Shown piece by piece: positions 50,090 through 60,452 of a stretch of 64,000 nucleotides of DNA (position 1 is the stretch's first letter; every line of letters begins with the position of its first letter). Origin of the DNA: Synaphobranchus kaupii (lineage: Eukaryota; Chordata; Actinopteri; Anguilliformes; Synaphobranchidae); assembly GCA_029718625.1 (NCBI GenBank), contig CM056379.1, positions 63,701,626 through 63,765,625 of the forward strand, given 5' to 3'. The notes under the pieces are model-generated. The model did no database searches. It was given only the letters and a program-made list of their open reading frames with translations, and was not told the DNA's origin. Position numbers and translations under genes: made by a program.

Positions 50090-51771
50090 AACTCCTCAAA
50101 AAAAGTTTGGAAACGTTATTTCGGTCGATTATTCCTCCCCTTTAATAATACCAATTGGTATTGTATTTTATATCGCTGGAAAGCCTGATTAGTCACCTTT
50201 ACAACGAGGTACAATTTGTAAGGATCATGCATTCTTGGAATGAGCAACACAGCTAACCGTGTGGGTAGCGGCCCAAAAATAATGTGCCAAAATCCCCTGC
50301 AATATTCTTCTGTTGGTATTCACTCTTGTTTTGAGTTGCTTGGTGGATTGGATGATTGAACTCTCCCACAGTAATAAGGAAAAAACAACACATATTGGCC
50401 ATTTTTATACTTTATTCATTTTACACTGTCAGGGACCTCAGTAGCGTGTGGAAGATCCATACGCATTCACAACAGCTTGGCACCTCCTCCTCATGCTGGT
50501 CACCAGCCTGGTCACACACTGCTGTGGGATGGCATCCCATTCCTCAACCAGGATTTGCCGCAAGTCAGCCAACATGGTTGCGTTGGTCACTCTGGCACGT
50601 ACAGCACGCCCAAGCTGATCCCACAGGTGTTCAATTGGGTTGAGGTCTGGACTCACGGCAGGCCATTCCATCCTCTCCACTCCCAAATTCTGGAGGTACT
50701 CTGTGATGATCCTGGCTCTGTGGGGGCAAGCGTTGTCATCCTGGAGGATGGAGTTAGGTCCCAGATTCTGGAGATATGGGATCGCCACTGGCTCCAGAAT
50801 CTCATTCCGATATCTCACTGCATTGAGATTGCCTTCAATGATGACAAGTTCTGTTTTGCCTGTGAGAGAGATACCGCCCCACACCATGACACTGCCCCCA
50901 TTGAAAGGTGTCACGCGATCTGTGCAGCAATCTGTGCAGCAATCACTGAACATGACGTCTTGCCCCACATTCTTAGGTTCCACTGTCGGTGTTGTCGACA
51001 CCAGCGCCAAACGGGCCTGACGGTGAAGGGCAGTCATTGCAGGCTTCCTGGCAGCCTTATAAGCACAAAGACCGGCCATGTGCAGTCTGTTCCTCACGTC
51101 TGATCAGAGATCTGTCTGTGGTACCGTTGTGCAAATCTTGCCTGTAAATCTCTGGAAGAAAGCCTACGGTTCCTCAGTGAAGCAAGGGTGAGGAACCGGT
51201 CTTCTTGGGGTGTTGTCTTCCTGGGACGGCCCACTTCGTGGTCTGTCTTTGACTTCCCCAGTCTCACGAAACTTGGTCCTAAGTTTGGAAATGGTAACAG
51301 GGCTGACACCAAATAATGCTGCCACTCTGCGTACTGGAACACCAGCTTCCACTTGCCCTATTGCACGGGCCTTATCCTGAAGGGACAAACGTGGCATGTT
51401 TATGCTTGGAGCACACACAAACTCAACAAAGTTGCAGGACCCATGCACACAAGTGCTGTCAATTAGGTGCCAATCAGGTGCCAGTCACACACCTGTGACT
51501 GGCATACACCTGCCAGCACTTGAAGCTCAAAACGAGAGTGAATACCAACAGAAGAATATTGCAAGGGATTTTGGCACATTTTTTTGGGCCGCTACCCACA
51601 CGGTTAGCTGTGTTGCTCATTCCACGAATGCATGATCCTTACAAGTTGTACCTCGTTTGTAAAGGTGACTAATCAGGCTTTCCAACGATATAAAATACAA
51701 TACCAATTGGTATTATTAAAGGGGAGGAATAATCGACCGAAATAACGTTTCCAAACTTTTTTTGAGGAGTT
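50090..51771 (-). mobile_element. Tc1 transposon, complete ends
   Basis: AACTCCTCAAAAAAAGTTTG at the left is mirrored by CAAACTTTTTTTGAGGAGTT at the right. The inverted similarity spans more than 100 bp through CCAATTGGTATTGTATTTTA, and TA flanks both sides. A GAATATTGCA/TGCAATATTC pair lies further in. It carries one degenerate transposase gene on the minus strand. Confidence 0.95.
50438..51388 (-). pseudogene. Tc1 transposase (DD34E) with a frameshift and damage
   Basis: The start MPRLSLQDKARAIGQVEAGV is followed by a helix-turn-helix (VRRVAALFGVSPVTISKL). The frame slips by one C near 51228 in the PRSGRPRKTTP linker, then continues RFLTLASLRNRRLSSRDL. The region around the first catalytic Asp is scrambled (VMFSDCCTDCCTD, an apparent small duplication near 50925-50950). 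The second Asp in LQDDNACPHRA and the Glu in [15 protein letters not shown] are intact and 34 residues apart. The protein ends YGSSTRY. It is inactive as read. Confidence 0.9.
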
Positions 51772-51797
51772 TAGTTCATTATGCATGTTTAAATTTA

Positions 51798-53379
51798 CAG
51801 TCAAGCCGGAAGGTCTGCACACTCCTTTCACCTTCTCCACATTTTATTACGTTACAGACATATTCTACAATAGATTGAGTTCATTTTTTGTCTCAGAATT
51901 CTACACAAAATAGCCCATAATGACAAAGTGAAAACAGGTTTTTAGACATTTGTGCTAACTTATTAAAAATCAAAATGTGAAATATCATATGTACACAAGT
52001 GTGCACACCCTTTGATATGACACACAAAAGTGAGCTGAGGTGCATTTTGTTTCCACTAATACTGCTTGAGATGTTTCTACAACTTAATTGGAGTCCACTT
52101 GTGATAAATTCAATTGATTGGACATGATTGGGGATTGCCAACACCTGCCTATATAAGGTCCCACAGTTGACAGTGGATGTCAGAGCAAACTCCAAGCCAT
52201 GGGGTCAAAGGAATTATCTGCAGACCTCAGAAACGGGATTGTGTCAAGGCATAGATCTGGAGAAGGGTACGGAAAAATATTTGGAACCACCAAGAATCTG
52301 GAACCACCAAGAATCTTCCTAGACCTGGCCGCCCGGCCAAACTGAGCAATCGGGGAAGACGGGCCTTGGCCAGGGAGGTGAGCAGGAACCCGAGGGTCAC
52401 TCTGATAGAGCTCCAGCGTATCCTTGTGGAGATGGGAGAACCTTTCAGAAGATCAACCATCCAGGCAGCACTCCACCAATCAGGCTTTTATGGTAGAGTG
52501 GCCAGACGGAAGCCCCTCCTTAGTAAAAGGCACATCACAGCCCGCTTGGAGTTTGCCAAAAGGCACCTAGAGGACTCTCAAACCATGAGAATCAAGATTC
52601 TCTGGTCTGATGAAACCAAAATTGAACTTTTTGGCCTGAATACCAAGCGTCACATCTGGAGGAAACCAGGCACCGCTCATCACCTGGCTAATACCATCCC
52701 TACAGTGAAGCATGGCGGTGGCAGCATCATGATGTGGGGATGTTTTTCAGCAGCGGGAACGGGGCGACTAGTCCTGATAGAGGGAAAGATGAATGCAGCT
52801 AAGTACACAGAGATCCTTGAAGAAAACCTGCTCCAGAGTGCTCTGGACCTCAGACTGGGGCGAAGGTTTACCTTCCAACATGACAACGACCCGAAGCACA
52901 CAGCCAAGAGAACAAAGGAGTGGCTTCGGGTCCTTGAGTGGCCCAGCCACAGCCCAGACCTGAATCCAATTGAACATCTGTGGAAAGAGCTGAAAATGGC
53001 TGTGTACCGACGCTCCCCATCCAACCTGATGGAGCTTGCAAGGATATGCCAAGAGGAATGGGCAAAAATGTCCAGAAACAAGTGTGCCAAGCTCGTAGCT
53101 TCTTTCCCAAGACGCCTTGAAGCTGTAATCGCTGCCAAAGGTGCAGCAACCAAGTATTAGGCTAAGGGTGTGTACAGATATGTAACCCCTAAATAACCTA
53201 TTTTTGTCAGTAAAATAAAATTGCATATTTTCTAAAAACCTGTTTTCACTTCGTCATTATTGGCTATTGTGCGTAGATGTTTGAGGCAAAAAATGAACTC
53301 AATCTATTGTAGTATAAGTCTGTAACGTAATAAAACGTGGAGAAGGTGAAAGGAGTGTGCAGACTTTCCGGCTTGACTG
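51798..53379 (+). mobile_element. Tc1 transposon, complete ends, plus orientation
   Basis: CAGTCAAGCCGGAAGGTCTG at the left is mirrored by AGACTTTCCGGCTTGACTG at the right, with TA on both sides. Mirrored internal words include TCTCAGAATT/GAGGC and CAAAGTGAAAACAGG / CCTGTTTTCACTTCG, so the inverted ends are about 200 bp. It lies 26 bp from the preceding Tc1 element. Confidence 0.95.
52199..53160 (+). pseudogene. Tc1 transposase, largely intact but internally deleted
   Basis: An ATG at 52199 gives [21 protein letters not shown] deletion then removes most of the first helix-turn-helix, and a 16-bp duplication (GGAACCACCAAGAATC, twice at 52282-52315) accompanies a frame change. From about 52325 the frame is open to 53160, with [14 protein letters not shown], the first Asp in [13 protein letters not shown], the second in [11 protein letters not shown], and the Glu in [14 protein letters not shown]. 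The spacing between the last two is 29 residues rather than 34, because five residues are missing before VLEWPS. It ends GAATKY. Confidence 0.92.
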
Positions 53380-53490
53380 TATATAAATATATGTCTGTAT
53401 ATGTCATTCTGTGTCAAATCAACCAGTGGTCCCTGCATGACCCTCTCAGATTGTGATGAAACTCCATCATAATAATCCATTGTATGAAAA

Positions 53491-53715
53491 ATGAACACAC
53501 ACAAAAAATTCATGTTCCTCTGATCGCTCCACGATAGTGCCAATGTACCATTGTACGAACATTGTCATGTTCCAGTTCTGTTCGTGTTCCAACTCTGACT
53601 GACCCGACCGAGTACCAACCAGGGAGGTACATTGCATGCATCTATGACAATGAATGGTACATTGGCACTATGGTGGAGCGATCAGAGGAGCAACATGATG
53701 TCTTTGTAAAGTTCA
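53491..53715. repeat. Inverted repeat: partial antisense copy of the tudor-like exon
   Basis: 53510-53570 (CTCTGATCGCTCCACGATAG, TGCCAATGTACCATTG) is the reverse complement of about 53648-53700 (CAATGGTACATTGGCACTAT, GTGGAGCGATCAGAG), with few mismatches. The loop is about 80 bp. A transcript would fold into a strong hairpin covering the exon start. Confidence 0.8.
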
Positions 53716-53834
53716 TGAGAAGAGCAAAGAACTCAAATGCACTCTCCTGGCCCCAAGATGTCCATAATGAGTGTTGGGTACCATTCCAGGACATAGTTTG
53801 TGTCATCAGTGCTCCAGGGGGGGTAAGGGGCTAA
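53573..53834 (+). CDS. Tudor-like domain exon, gene unknown
   Basis: After a possible acceptor (CATGTTCCAG) the open frame encodes VRVPTLTDPTEYQPGRYIAC, IYDNEWYIGTMVERSEEQHD, then VFVKFMRR and SWPQDVHNECWVPFQDIVCV, ending APGGVRG. The pattern YxxGxYIAxxYDxxWYIGxxxE...CWVPFxxI is a small beta-barrel of tudor/SH3-like type. I have seen it at the C-terminus of uncharacterised fish proteins that look transposon-derived; this is from memory and not checked. No preceding exon was found. Part of its coding sequence is present upstream in inverted orientation. Confidence 0.45.
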
Positions 53835-54084
53835 GGAAGGTGATTTTGGGAGGAGGGGGGTCAGTCAAGGCCATGTGCAGTGAGAACTCTGTAGAACCTA
53901 TCTATGGCAGTGACCCCAGTGACTCAACCTGTCCCCCTGATTGGTCCTGAACAAATGTTAATACCCTGTCCAAACGACACAATAATTAAACAAATCGGCA
54001 CATGGAGAGGCATTAGACAAAGGAAAAGCACCTATTGCGACTACATTTTCTTGTGGAAAAAATTTATTGGGATGGCAGGTACCA

Positions 54085-54245
54085 CGGCTTGGTGGGGCAT
54101 GCCCCATACCTATACAGCACCGAGAGTTTGGCACTTTTCAGGGTTTCCTACAGAAGTAACCACAATGACCATAGACTCTGAGCCCTTAAAAACATTAACT
54201 TCTGTATGTTCTGACCTTGTGTAACCACACAGCATTCAGATACAA
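54085..54245. repeat. Dispersed repeat, copy 1
   Basis: GAGAGTTTGGCACTTTTCAG and GGTTTCCTACAGAAGTAAC recur, diverged but collinear, at 60305-60452 inside g6pc3 intron 2. Class unknown. Confidence 0.7.
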
Positions 54246-54494
54246 CTTCACACATCCACACAATAAAGCCCCAAACTTGGGGTATTTTGCCGTTTTTCTC
54301 CTTCCTCTTCCGCTTCTTCCCATTCTCCTGCCAAACTGCCTGCCTCCGTCGCGATGTTATCCAATGGGGAGAATTATTCTTTGAGGGTATGGTCCATATA
54401 CCTGCTCATCAAGCTTATCGCCCAATAAAAAGGCTTCATACTAATGGTTTTTAATGTTAATATAGCTAATGGCTTCATGCTTTTGAAGAAGTTA

Positions 54495-54566
54495 CTGTGG
54501 CCTAATGGATAGAGGCGCCGTCTCTCACACAGAGGATTGTGGGTTCGAGCCCAGCAGGGCGCATGT
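54495..54566 (+). repeat. tRNA-derived (SINE-like) segment
   Basis: TGGCCTAATGGATAGAGGC fits an A box and GGGTTCGAGCCC a B box at tRNA spacing, resembling arginine tRNA. The ends do not pair well. The downstream sequence (CAATGTGCAC, TTTTTATTGCAAAG) resembles what follows the copy at 22537, so it belongs to the same repeat family. Confidence 0.6.
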
Positions 54567-55876
54567 TTATTTTCCACAAAAACAATGTGCACCTGTTAAG
54601 TACTTTTCATTTATTAGACTGTTATTATTTTCACATTAACACATTAACGTATTTTTATTGCAAAGACAAAAGAGGTTTCCAATATTAACTGCTCAATGTT
54701 CCACTGACACTTGACGCTCGCTCTTGTCTGGTTTGGGCAGGGTGTTAAGCTCTGCTCTTGTGGTCATGACTGACTGACTGTGGAACCAAACCTCAACGTA
54801 CCCTTGCCTCAGCCAACATTTCTTTATTCATTAATTTCTTCACTTCAGCTCTGTTCACTTTATCCTTTTCACACATAACACAATGTCACCATAAAATGAA
54901 CTACTAGGAACTATTAAGAATTTACGATAATAGCCTACATTAAGAATTTATGATAGCCTCATTTAAGCTGCAATCCTTCAAGAGATCGGATTTATAAACC
55001 GCCAATTCCCGAAACATATCTCATTCATGGTTAGTCACTTAAAAAGAAAAACAACAATAGCCTCCGAATGTGGCTCTAGTCTACGCTACTCTTCAGATAA
55101 TGTAGCTTACTACAAACACTTTTAATTATAATAATAATAATACTAAGAAGAAGAAGAATAATCTGTGGTATGTACTTTCTTAGTAGTATCTATTGTTTTC
55201 TTTCTGGCTAAGATTCCTGGGAAATATGCATTGTCCAATTAAGCTTGTTAGCCAACGTTACAGTTGCCAGAGAAGCGTCAGCCTGCTTCTAGTCAGGAAG
55301 CAGATACAAGCTAGGCTACTACGAAGCGAATCAACATGCCTTATACCTAGCTGTCCGGTACCAAAACATTTCCCACAGGTAACGTTCTACACTACCGGAA
55401 AAAAAACGCATCCGGCAATCCAGTGTTGAATAGCCTAACGTTAAATGTATTTAATTTTCTATAGAATACCAATAGCCCTATTTTAAAACTGTATTTCCAT
55501 ATTTTACTGATGCAAACTATTTACGCGGTACTAGCTATTTAGGCTGTATGTCTTTCAGCCAGAATGTCTTTGCGTCTAGCCCATTGTGCATGCATGTCTC
55601 CATGTAGACTTGGTTCATTAATTTAGATGCTTCTTCATGATCCATAGCTCAGGTGGTGCTGTTCATTGTATTTCATTACACATTAAATACTGCTCATCTA
55701 CAAACTCTTTTAATGTAATTGTGTGCTGTCTGTAATAGGATAACTGTTCTCATTCTTGTCAATAGAGGGCGATATAGTTATGCGAATGTCTGCATGCATT
55801 TCTTTGGAACGCATGTCTCTCTCTGTGTTTATCTTCATGCATTATTCATCATTAGTTAGCTATAAAAAATAAGTGA
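54567..55876. other. No supported gene
   Basis: Beyond the SINE-related tail up to about 54730, nothing was recognised. An AATAAT/AAGAAG microsatellite lies at 55129-55160. Confidence 0.4.
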
Positions 55877-57090
55877 TATCAGATCAAAAATGTCTATGAC
55901 GTAAAAAAACGCCAAGTTACTCACACATAGCCTACATAGCGCTGTCTATAAGTCCTTAATTCCAACTTGCAAAAACTAGGTCTGCCTTTAAAAGTCTTGA
56001 TATCAAAATGTGGCCAAGTTGCAACTAACAATATTGCCTATCGTAACTCACACTAAATAAACTAGCTCTATTCCAAAGCAATGCTATCCAAACTTTCCTA
56101 AATTATTTAATGCAACTTGGCCCTGTGTTTCTTCATCTTACCATCTCAAGAGAATGTGGTCAATGAAACTGTATGTGCCACATCAAACTGCAAAATGAAA
56201 ATAATTTATAGTGGAAATACTCTGATTCAGATGTGTTGCACTTAGAAATTAAACAGAAAAATTACTACACTATAGGGCATGTTTGAACAATTGTCTGCAT
56301 CCACTGCTTTGGGTCTATGAAAAGCACAGAATGAAAAAATGTATTATTATTATTATGTATTTATTGATTTATTTATTTGGATTTCTATCAAAACCTGTGT
56401 GGTCCTACAGAGCATAGATATCCTTGTGTTCACAAAATTCTGTTTGCAAATATCATAAATACTATTATGTTAAGAAAATTGGTACTATTACTTATTTGCC
56501 ACCATCTGACCCACAAACATGTCTGGATACGTTTGTAAAAATGCTTTATGTACGCTATTTTCTAGGTTAAAATATTACTCATTTTTATCTGCATTTATTT
56601 ATTCATCACCCCTTTCTCTATTGTACATAATGTTTCTTGATATAAATGTGTTTGTGAATTGTAAAGAATTCTGTAGCAGCAATTAACATTTTAAAACCTG
56701 TATATTTTCTAAAGTAAACTTTCCAACAAAGTACAACCATATCCTTTCTGGAGTGTAATTATTCATCAACTGTTAAAAATATTCATTGAAATCATATGTT
56801 GTTCCATGAGGCACAATCTCTTCACATGCAAAGATGAAGAAACACAGGGCCAAGTTGCATTAAATAATTTAGGAAAGTTTGGATAGCATTGCTTTGGAAT
56901 AGAGCTAGTTTATTTAGTGTGAGCTACGATAGGCAATATTGTTAGTTGTAACTTGGCCACATTTTGATATCAAGACTTTTAAAGGCAGGCCTAGTTTTTG
57001 CAAGTTGGAATTAAGGACTTATAGACAGCGCTATGTAGGCTATGCGTGAGTAACTTGGCTTTTGTTACGTTATAGACGTTTTTGATCTGA
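55877..57090. mobile_element. Non-autonomous element with ~260-bp inverted ends
   Basis: ATCAGATCAAAAATGTCTATG and the following 260 bp to about 56155 are the reverse complement of 56828-57090 (for example TAGACAGCGCTATGTAGGCT and GAGCTACGATAGGCAATATT). The AT-rich interior has no transposase. A relative forms the spacer of the large palindrome (32749-33380). Superfamily and target duplication were not determined. Confidence 0.85.
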
Positions 57091-57267
57091 TTGACTTATA
57101 CTGGACTTACACTATACTGCTCCTATACTGGAGCCAACCGCAGTGGCGCTAGTGAGCAACCCAACCAGGAAGTGAGCTTCAAAACGACAGCCCGGTTTTG
57201 GCCCCTTGGTCGCAATGTTTGAGGTTGCTATGTGTCGCGTGACATTGTAGTCTTTCGGACGTACAGC

Positions 57268-57441
57268 GGTGGAAATCCAGGGGACATAAAGTCCTACCAT
57301 GTGTTTCTTCCATCCATAGACTCAGCCAGCTAATTTCACTAATTAGTTCTACCTCCTCGCTGAAGAATAATGTTAATTAGCAAATCCATTGGAGCAAAGT
57401 ACTGGGGAGAACTTTTACTTTATGTCCCCTGGATTTCCACC
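57268..57441. mobile_element. Small MITE-like inverted repeat
   Basis: GGTGGAAATCCAGGGGACAT at the left and ATGTCCCCTGGATTTCCACC at the right form a 25-bp inverted repeat around a ~120-bp centre. No obvious flanking duplication. Confidence 0.7.
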
Positions 57442-57674
57442 TCTGATGAACTATAAAAGCATTTTGTTCGCTTATGACTTGTCCAGCTTCGCTCAACAGA
57501 AAAAACTTTGGCTTCTTTTGGAGTATGCTGACGGCTTTACATAGCTACTATTTCGGAGGGAAGTAAAACAATATCACATTTTTCAAAATGGGTGAACTAC
57601 CCCTTTAAGGTAGCCTAGCTACACTGCAAAATTGGACAGTTAATAACCAATGACACATACTTTTCTAAATTATG

Positions 57675-58423
57675 TTAAAGGGATAGTTCGGAATTTTGGA
57701 CATAATGTCTCAATTACGACTGACCCATGATGTAGTTGATTGATGGAAACCATTTTCAGCTTATTCCATGCTGTCCCTTTTTTTGGACATATACATGTTG
57801 CTAATGATAGCGCAACTCTATGGTGACCGGTAGCATCCACTACCAAACGCACTTAAACTCTCCACAGTACACCCAAAGCAAATAAAATACGACGACAGTC
57901 TATCAGGGTTATTTTGAGTGTTTATGCCATCATTTTTGAAGTCAAACTATCATTGAATCCTTTACTTTGTGCTGACCTATATTATCTGTGGAAGTACGGC
58001 GGTGGAGCGAACGTGGCCATTGCAACTTGTTGCTCTTATTTGTTGTTGTAGTCGACCAGTGCCGGCACTACATTCATAGGTAACGTATCGCTCCGCCGCC
58101 GTACTTCCACAGAGAATATAGGTCAGCACAAAGTAAAGGATTCAACGATAGTTTGACTTCAAAAATGATGGTATAAACACTCAAAATAACCCCGATAGAC
58201 TGTCATCGTATTTTATTTGCTTTGGGTGCACTGTGGAGTGTTTAAGTGCGTTTGGTAGTGGATGCTACTGGTTACCATAGAGTTGCGCTAGCATTAGCAA
58301 CGTGTGTATGTCCAAAAGAAGGGACAGCATGGAATTAGCTGAAAATGGTTTCCATAAATCAAATACATCATGGGTAAGTCGTAATTGAGACATTATGTCC
58401 AAAATTCCGAACTATCTTTTTAA
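57675..58423. mobile_element. piggyBac-type foldback MITE
   Basis: The repeat AGGGATAGTTCGGAATTTTG at 57679 is mirrored by CAAAATTCCGAACTATCTTT ending at 58419. Each end sits next to TTAA (57675-57678 and 58420-58423), the piggyBac target. The arms of about 340 bp are reverse complements almost throughout, for example CTTTACTTTGTGCTGACCTA and TAGGTCAGCACAAAGTAAAG. They meet around a short centre at about 58015-58090 containing GTTGTTGTAGTCGACC. There is no coding capacity. Confidence 0.93.
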
Positions 58424-58987
58424 CAACACTAGAAAGCGGACCTGCCATCCTTAAAAAAAAAACAATCCTCGGCTTTGCCTCGCCTACCTAAGTTTGTCCC
58501 TTCTCTCTCTCTGTTGTGAGAGGAAATCGTAACTATGGCTTGCAAGCTTGCTAGCCTGTATAATAGACCGCATCTGAGCTGTCGAACGGATGAAAGGGAA
58601 GACGAGTAGCAGAGTATTCGCAATCGCTTTATAGCTAGCATCACTTATATTACTGAGTGTGCCTCGCATTTGCCAAAGCCAACGAATGGAACTGAGTTTT
58701 CTCGAATCAATCAAACAATATCTAGCAGCTAGCTATCTTACCCAGTAAAATCTGGATTCAAGCTAACACTCCTAACGTTAGTTTTACAATTGACTAGTAA
58801 CGTTACAGCACCGATAACTTTAAACGGTAACATTGTATATTTGCATTTATTGTTATCTGCTTTATAGTAATGCCACGGGTTGGCTCACTAAGATAGTCAA
58901 CTGGCTAGCTAAATCATTTCTTGTAAACATTTGTTATTTGTTTTGCTAACGTAAGTAAGGAAATACAGGGTGCCCTGAACTTCAAGG
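58424..58987. promoter_or_regulatory. g6pc3 upstream region
   Basis: This 560-bp stretch between the piggyBac-type MITE and the g6pc3 start should hold its promoter and 5' UTR. No TATA box at a convincing distance and no specific factor site could be assigned. The MITE therefore lies within about 0.6 kb of the coding start. Confidence 0.4.
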
Positions 58988-59205
58988 ATGGAGACCGTGC
59001 ATACCCAAGGTGTTTGGATGGCCGAAGCGCTTCAGAAGGGAACGATGGAATATGAAAAACAGTGGCTTTTTGTCACACAAATGGGGGACCCTAAAGCTGC
59101 TTTTCTTATCTATTTTCCTATTGTCTACTACCTCAACAAACGGACTGGCATTGCAGTCGTCTGGGTGACTGTCATTTCTGAGTGGCTTAATCTTGTTTTC
59201 AAATG
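58988..59205 (+). CDS. g6pc3: Glucose-6-phosphatase catalytic subunit 3, exon 1
   Basis: G6PC3 is the widely expressed endoplasmic-reticulum phosphatase that hydrolyses glucose-6-phosphate and the metabolite-repair substrate 1,5-anhydroglucitol-6-phosphate. In people its loss causes neutropenia. Exon 1 encodes [20 protein letters not shown], then [20 protein letters not shown], with the lumenal N-terminus and first membrane helix. It ends [11 protein letters not shown] plus TG of the next Trp, before [14 protein letters not shown] and the WLNLVFKW end distinguish it as G6PC3-like rather than G6PC1. The phase fits exon 2. It diverges from lsm12, as in mammals. Confidence 0.95.
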
Positions 59206-60018
59206 GTGAGGAAGTTTATTTTTGAAGCAAAACGTATTCATCTAATAAATCATCTAATGACTAGTAATCCCATATTTAGTGATATCGTTTAGTTATAAGC
59301 AGTTGCATGCCTCAGGTAACGGATTTTCAAAGTGCACGATTTACAAAGAGTAGCCGATAGGCTCATCTCATTTTAAAAAGTGAATAACGTTAACGTTAGA
59401 TTAAATAGTAATTCTGCACAGAAAGCTCTGAAAGCATGAAGACAGTTGTCCTGTCCAAGAGAGCTGTATTTGAAAACAAATTCTGACCATGAAATACACT
59501 TGTTCACAGTTGTCAGCGAATAGGTGACGACTTGCACTTGAGAAAATGATACGATTAGATTATGGTGTTTTTACGATGTAACGTTATATGGAAAATAAAT
59601 AAACTTTGTAGCAGTGTTTCAAGCGTTGGGTTCTACTGCAGTTAGCTGTTCTCATCAAGTTAATTTTCTCTTTCCCCACGATTGTATTAACTTAAAATAT
59701 TCAAATTTCAGTATTAAAATGCTGAAATACGTTTAGATTGCAACAATTGTATATGCACATAGATGTTACAATGTATCTACTTCTGTATTCACAGCACGCT
59801 ACCTACAGTACAGTATAAAGTCAGACTACATTAGGATTTTTAATGTATTAGAAATTTCAATATGACTCCATTCAGTTTGTGAAGGAGACAGACAATTAGT
59901 GTTTTCCATTGTTTCTTGAACAGATCTGAGTCCTGGGGTAGTGACACACCCAGTAATGTAGTAAAGGTGTAGTGCCCCAATATTTTGAGTCTTGGTAAAC
60001 TTTAACCTCTCATTGCAG

Positions 60019-60125
60019 GATGCTTTTTGGTGAGAGACCATTTTGGTGGGTTGGGGAATCCCGCTTGTTTGTGAAAAACCCACCAGAAGTCCAACAGTTC
60101 CCCTCCACCTGTGAAACAGGTCCAG
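60019..60125 (+). CDS. g6pc3: g6pc3 exon 2
   Basis: The acceptor is CTCTCATTGCAG and the donor GTAGGT. It encodes [20 protein letters not shown], then [17 protein letters not shown]. The Arg in this ERPFWW region belongs to the conserved phosphatase signature of the family, and CETGPG leads directly into the SPSGH catalytic block, which would start exon 3. No exon 3 (SPSGHxM) was found up to 64000, so the gene continues outside the window or has a long second intron. Confidence 0.95.
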
Positions 60126-60304
60126 GTAGGTCAGGAAATAAAATTCCATTCAAAAGTAATTAATTATAACAATAACAAACACAACCAAACAGTCAAAGGG
60201 GGCAGACACAAAGAAACAAAACAAGCATATAAGTTAAATACCAACCAAAAGGGGTGGAGAAAATTAGACGAAACATATTTCTATGGCAGGTTTTTCCATC
60301 TGTG

Positions 60305-60452
60305 ATCTTGCGCTTTGGCGGGGCAAACCCATAGAGCATTGAGAGTTTTGCACTTTCCAGGGTTTCCCACAGAAATAACTACAATCACCACAGATGCTCA
60401 CCCCTTACAAACATAAACATATGCATCCTCTGACTTCATGTAAACACAGAAT
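60305..60452. repeat. Dispersed repeat, copy 2
   Basis: TTTGGCGGGGCAAACCCATA and TTTGCACTTTCCAGGGTTTC match 54085-54245 with substitutions, in the same orientation. Confidence 0.7.

Noticed and set aside
50477..51103. Plus-strand 208-codon frame
   Set aside because: It is the reverse-strand shadow of the Tc1 transposase at 50438-51388.
52680..53226. Minus-strand frames of 93-157 codons
   Set aside because: They are antisense to the Tc1 transposase, whose plus-strand frame carries all the family motifs.
54495..54566. Functional arginine tRNA gene
   Set aside because: It resembles tRNA-Arg in the D and T regions, but the anticodon arm and acceptor stem are not convincing, and it shares downstream repeat sequence with the copy at 22537.
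58429..58714. Minus-strand frames upstream of g6pc3
   Set aside because: No homology recognised; they overlap the likely g6pc3 promoter.
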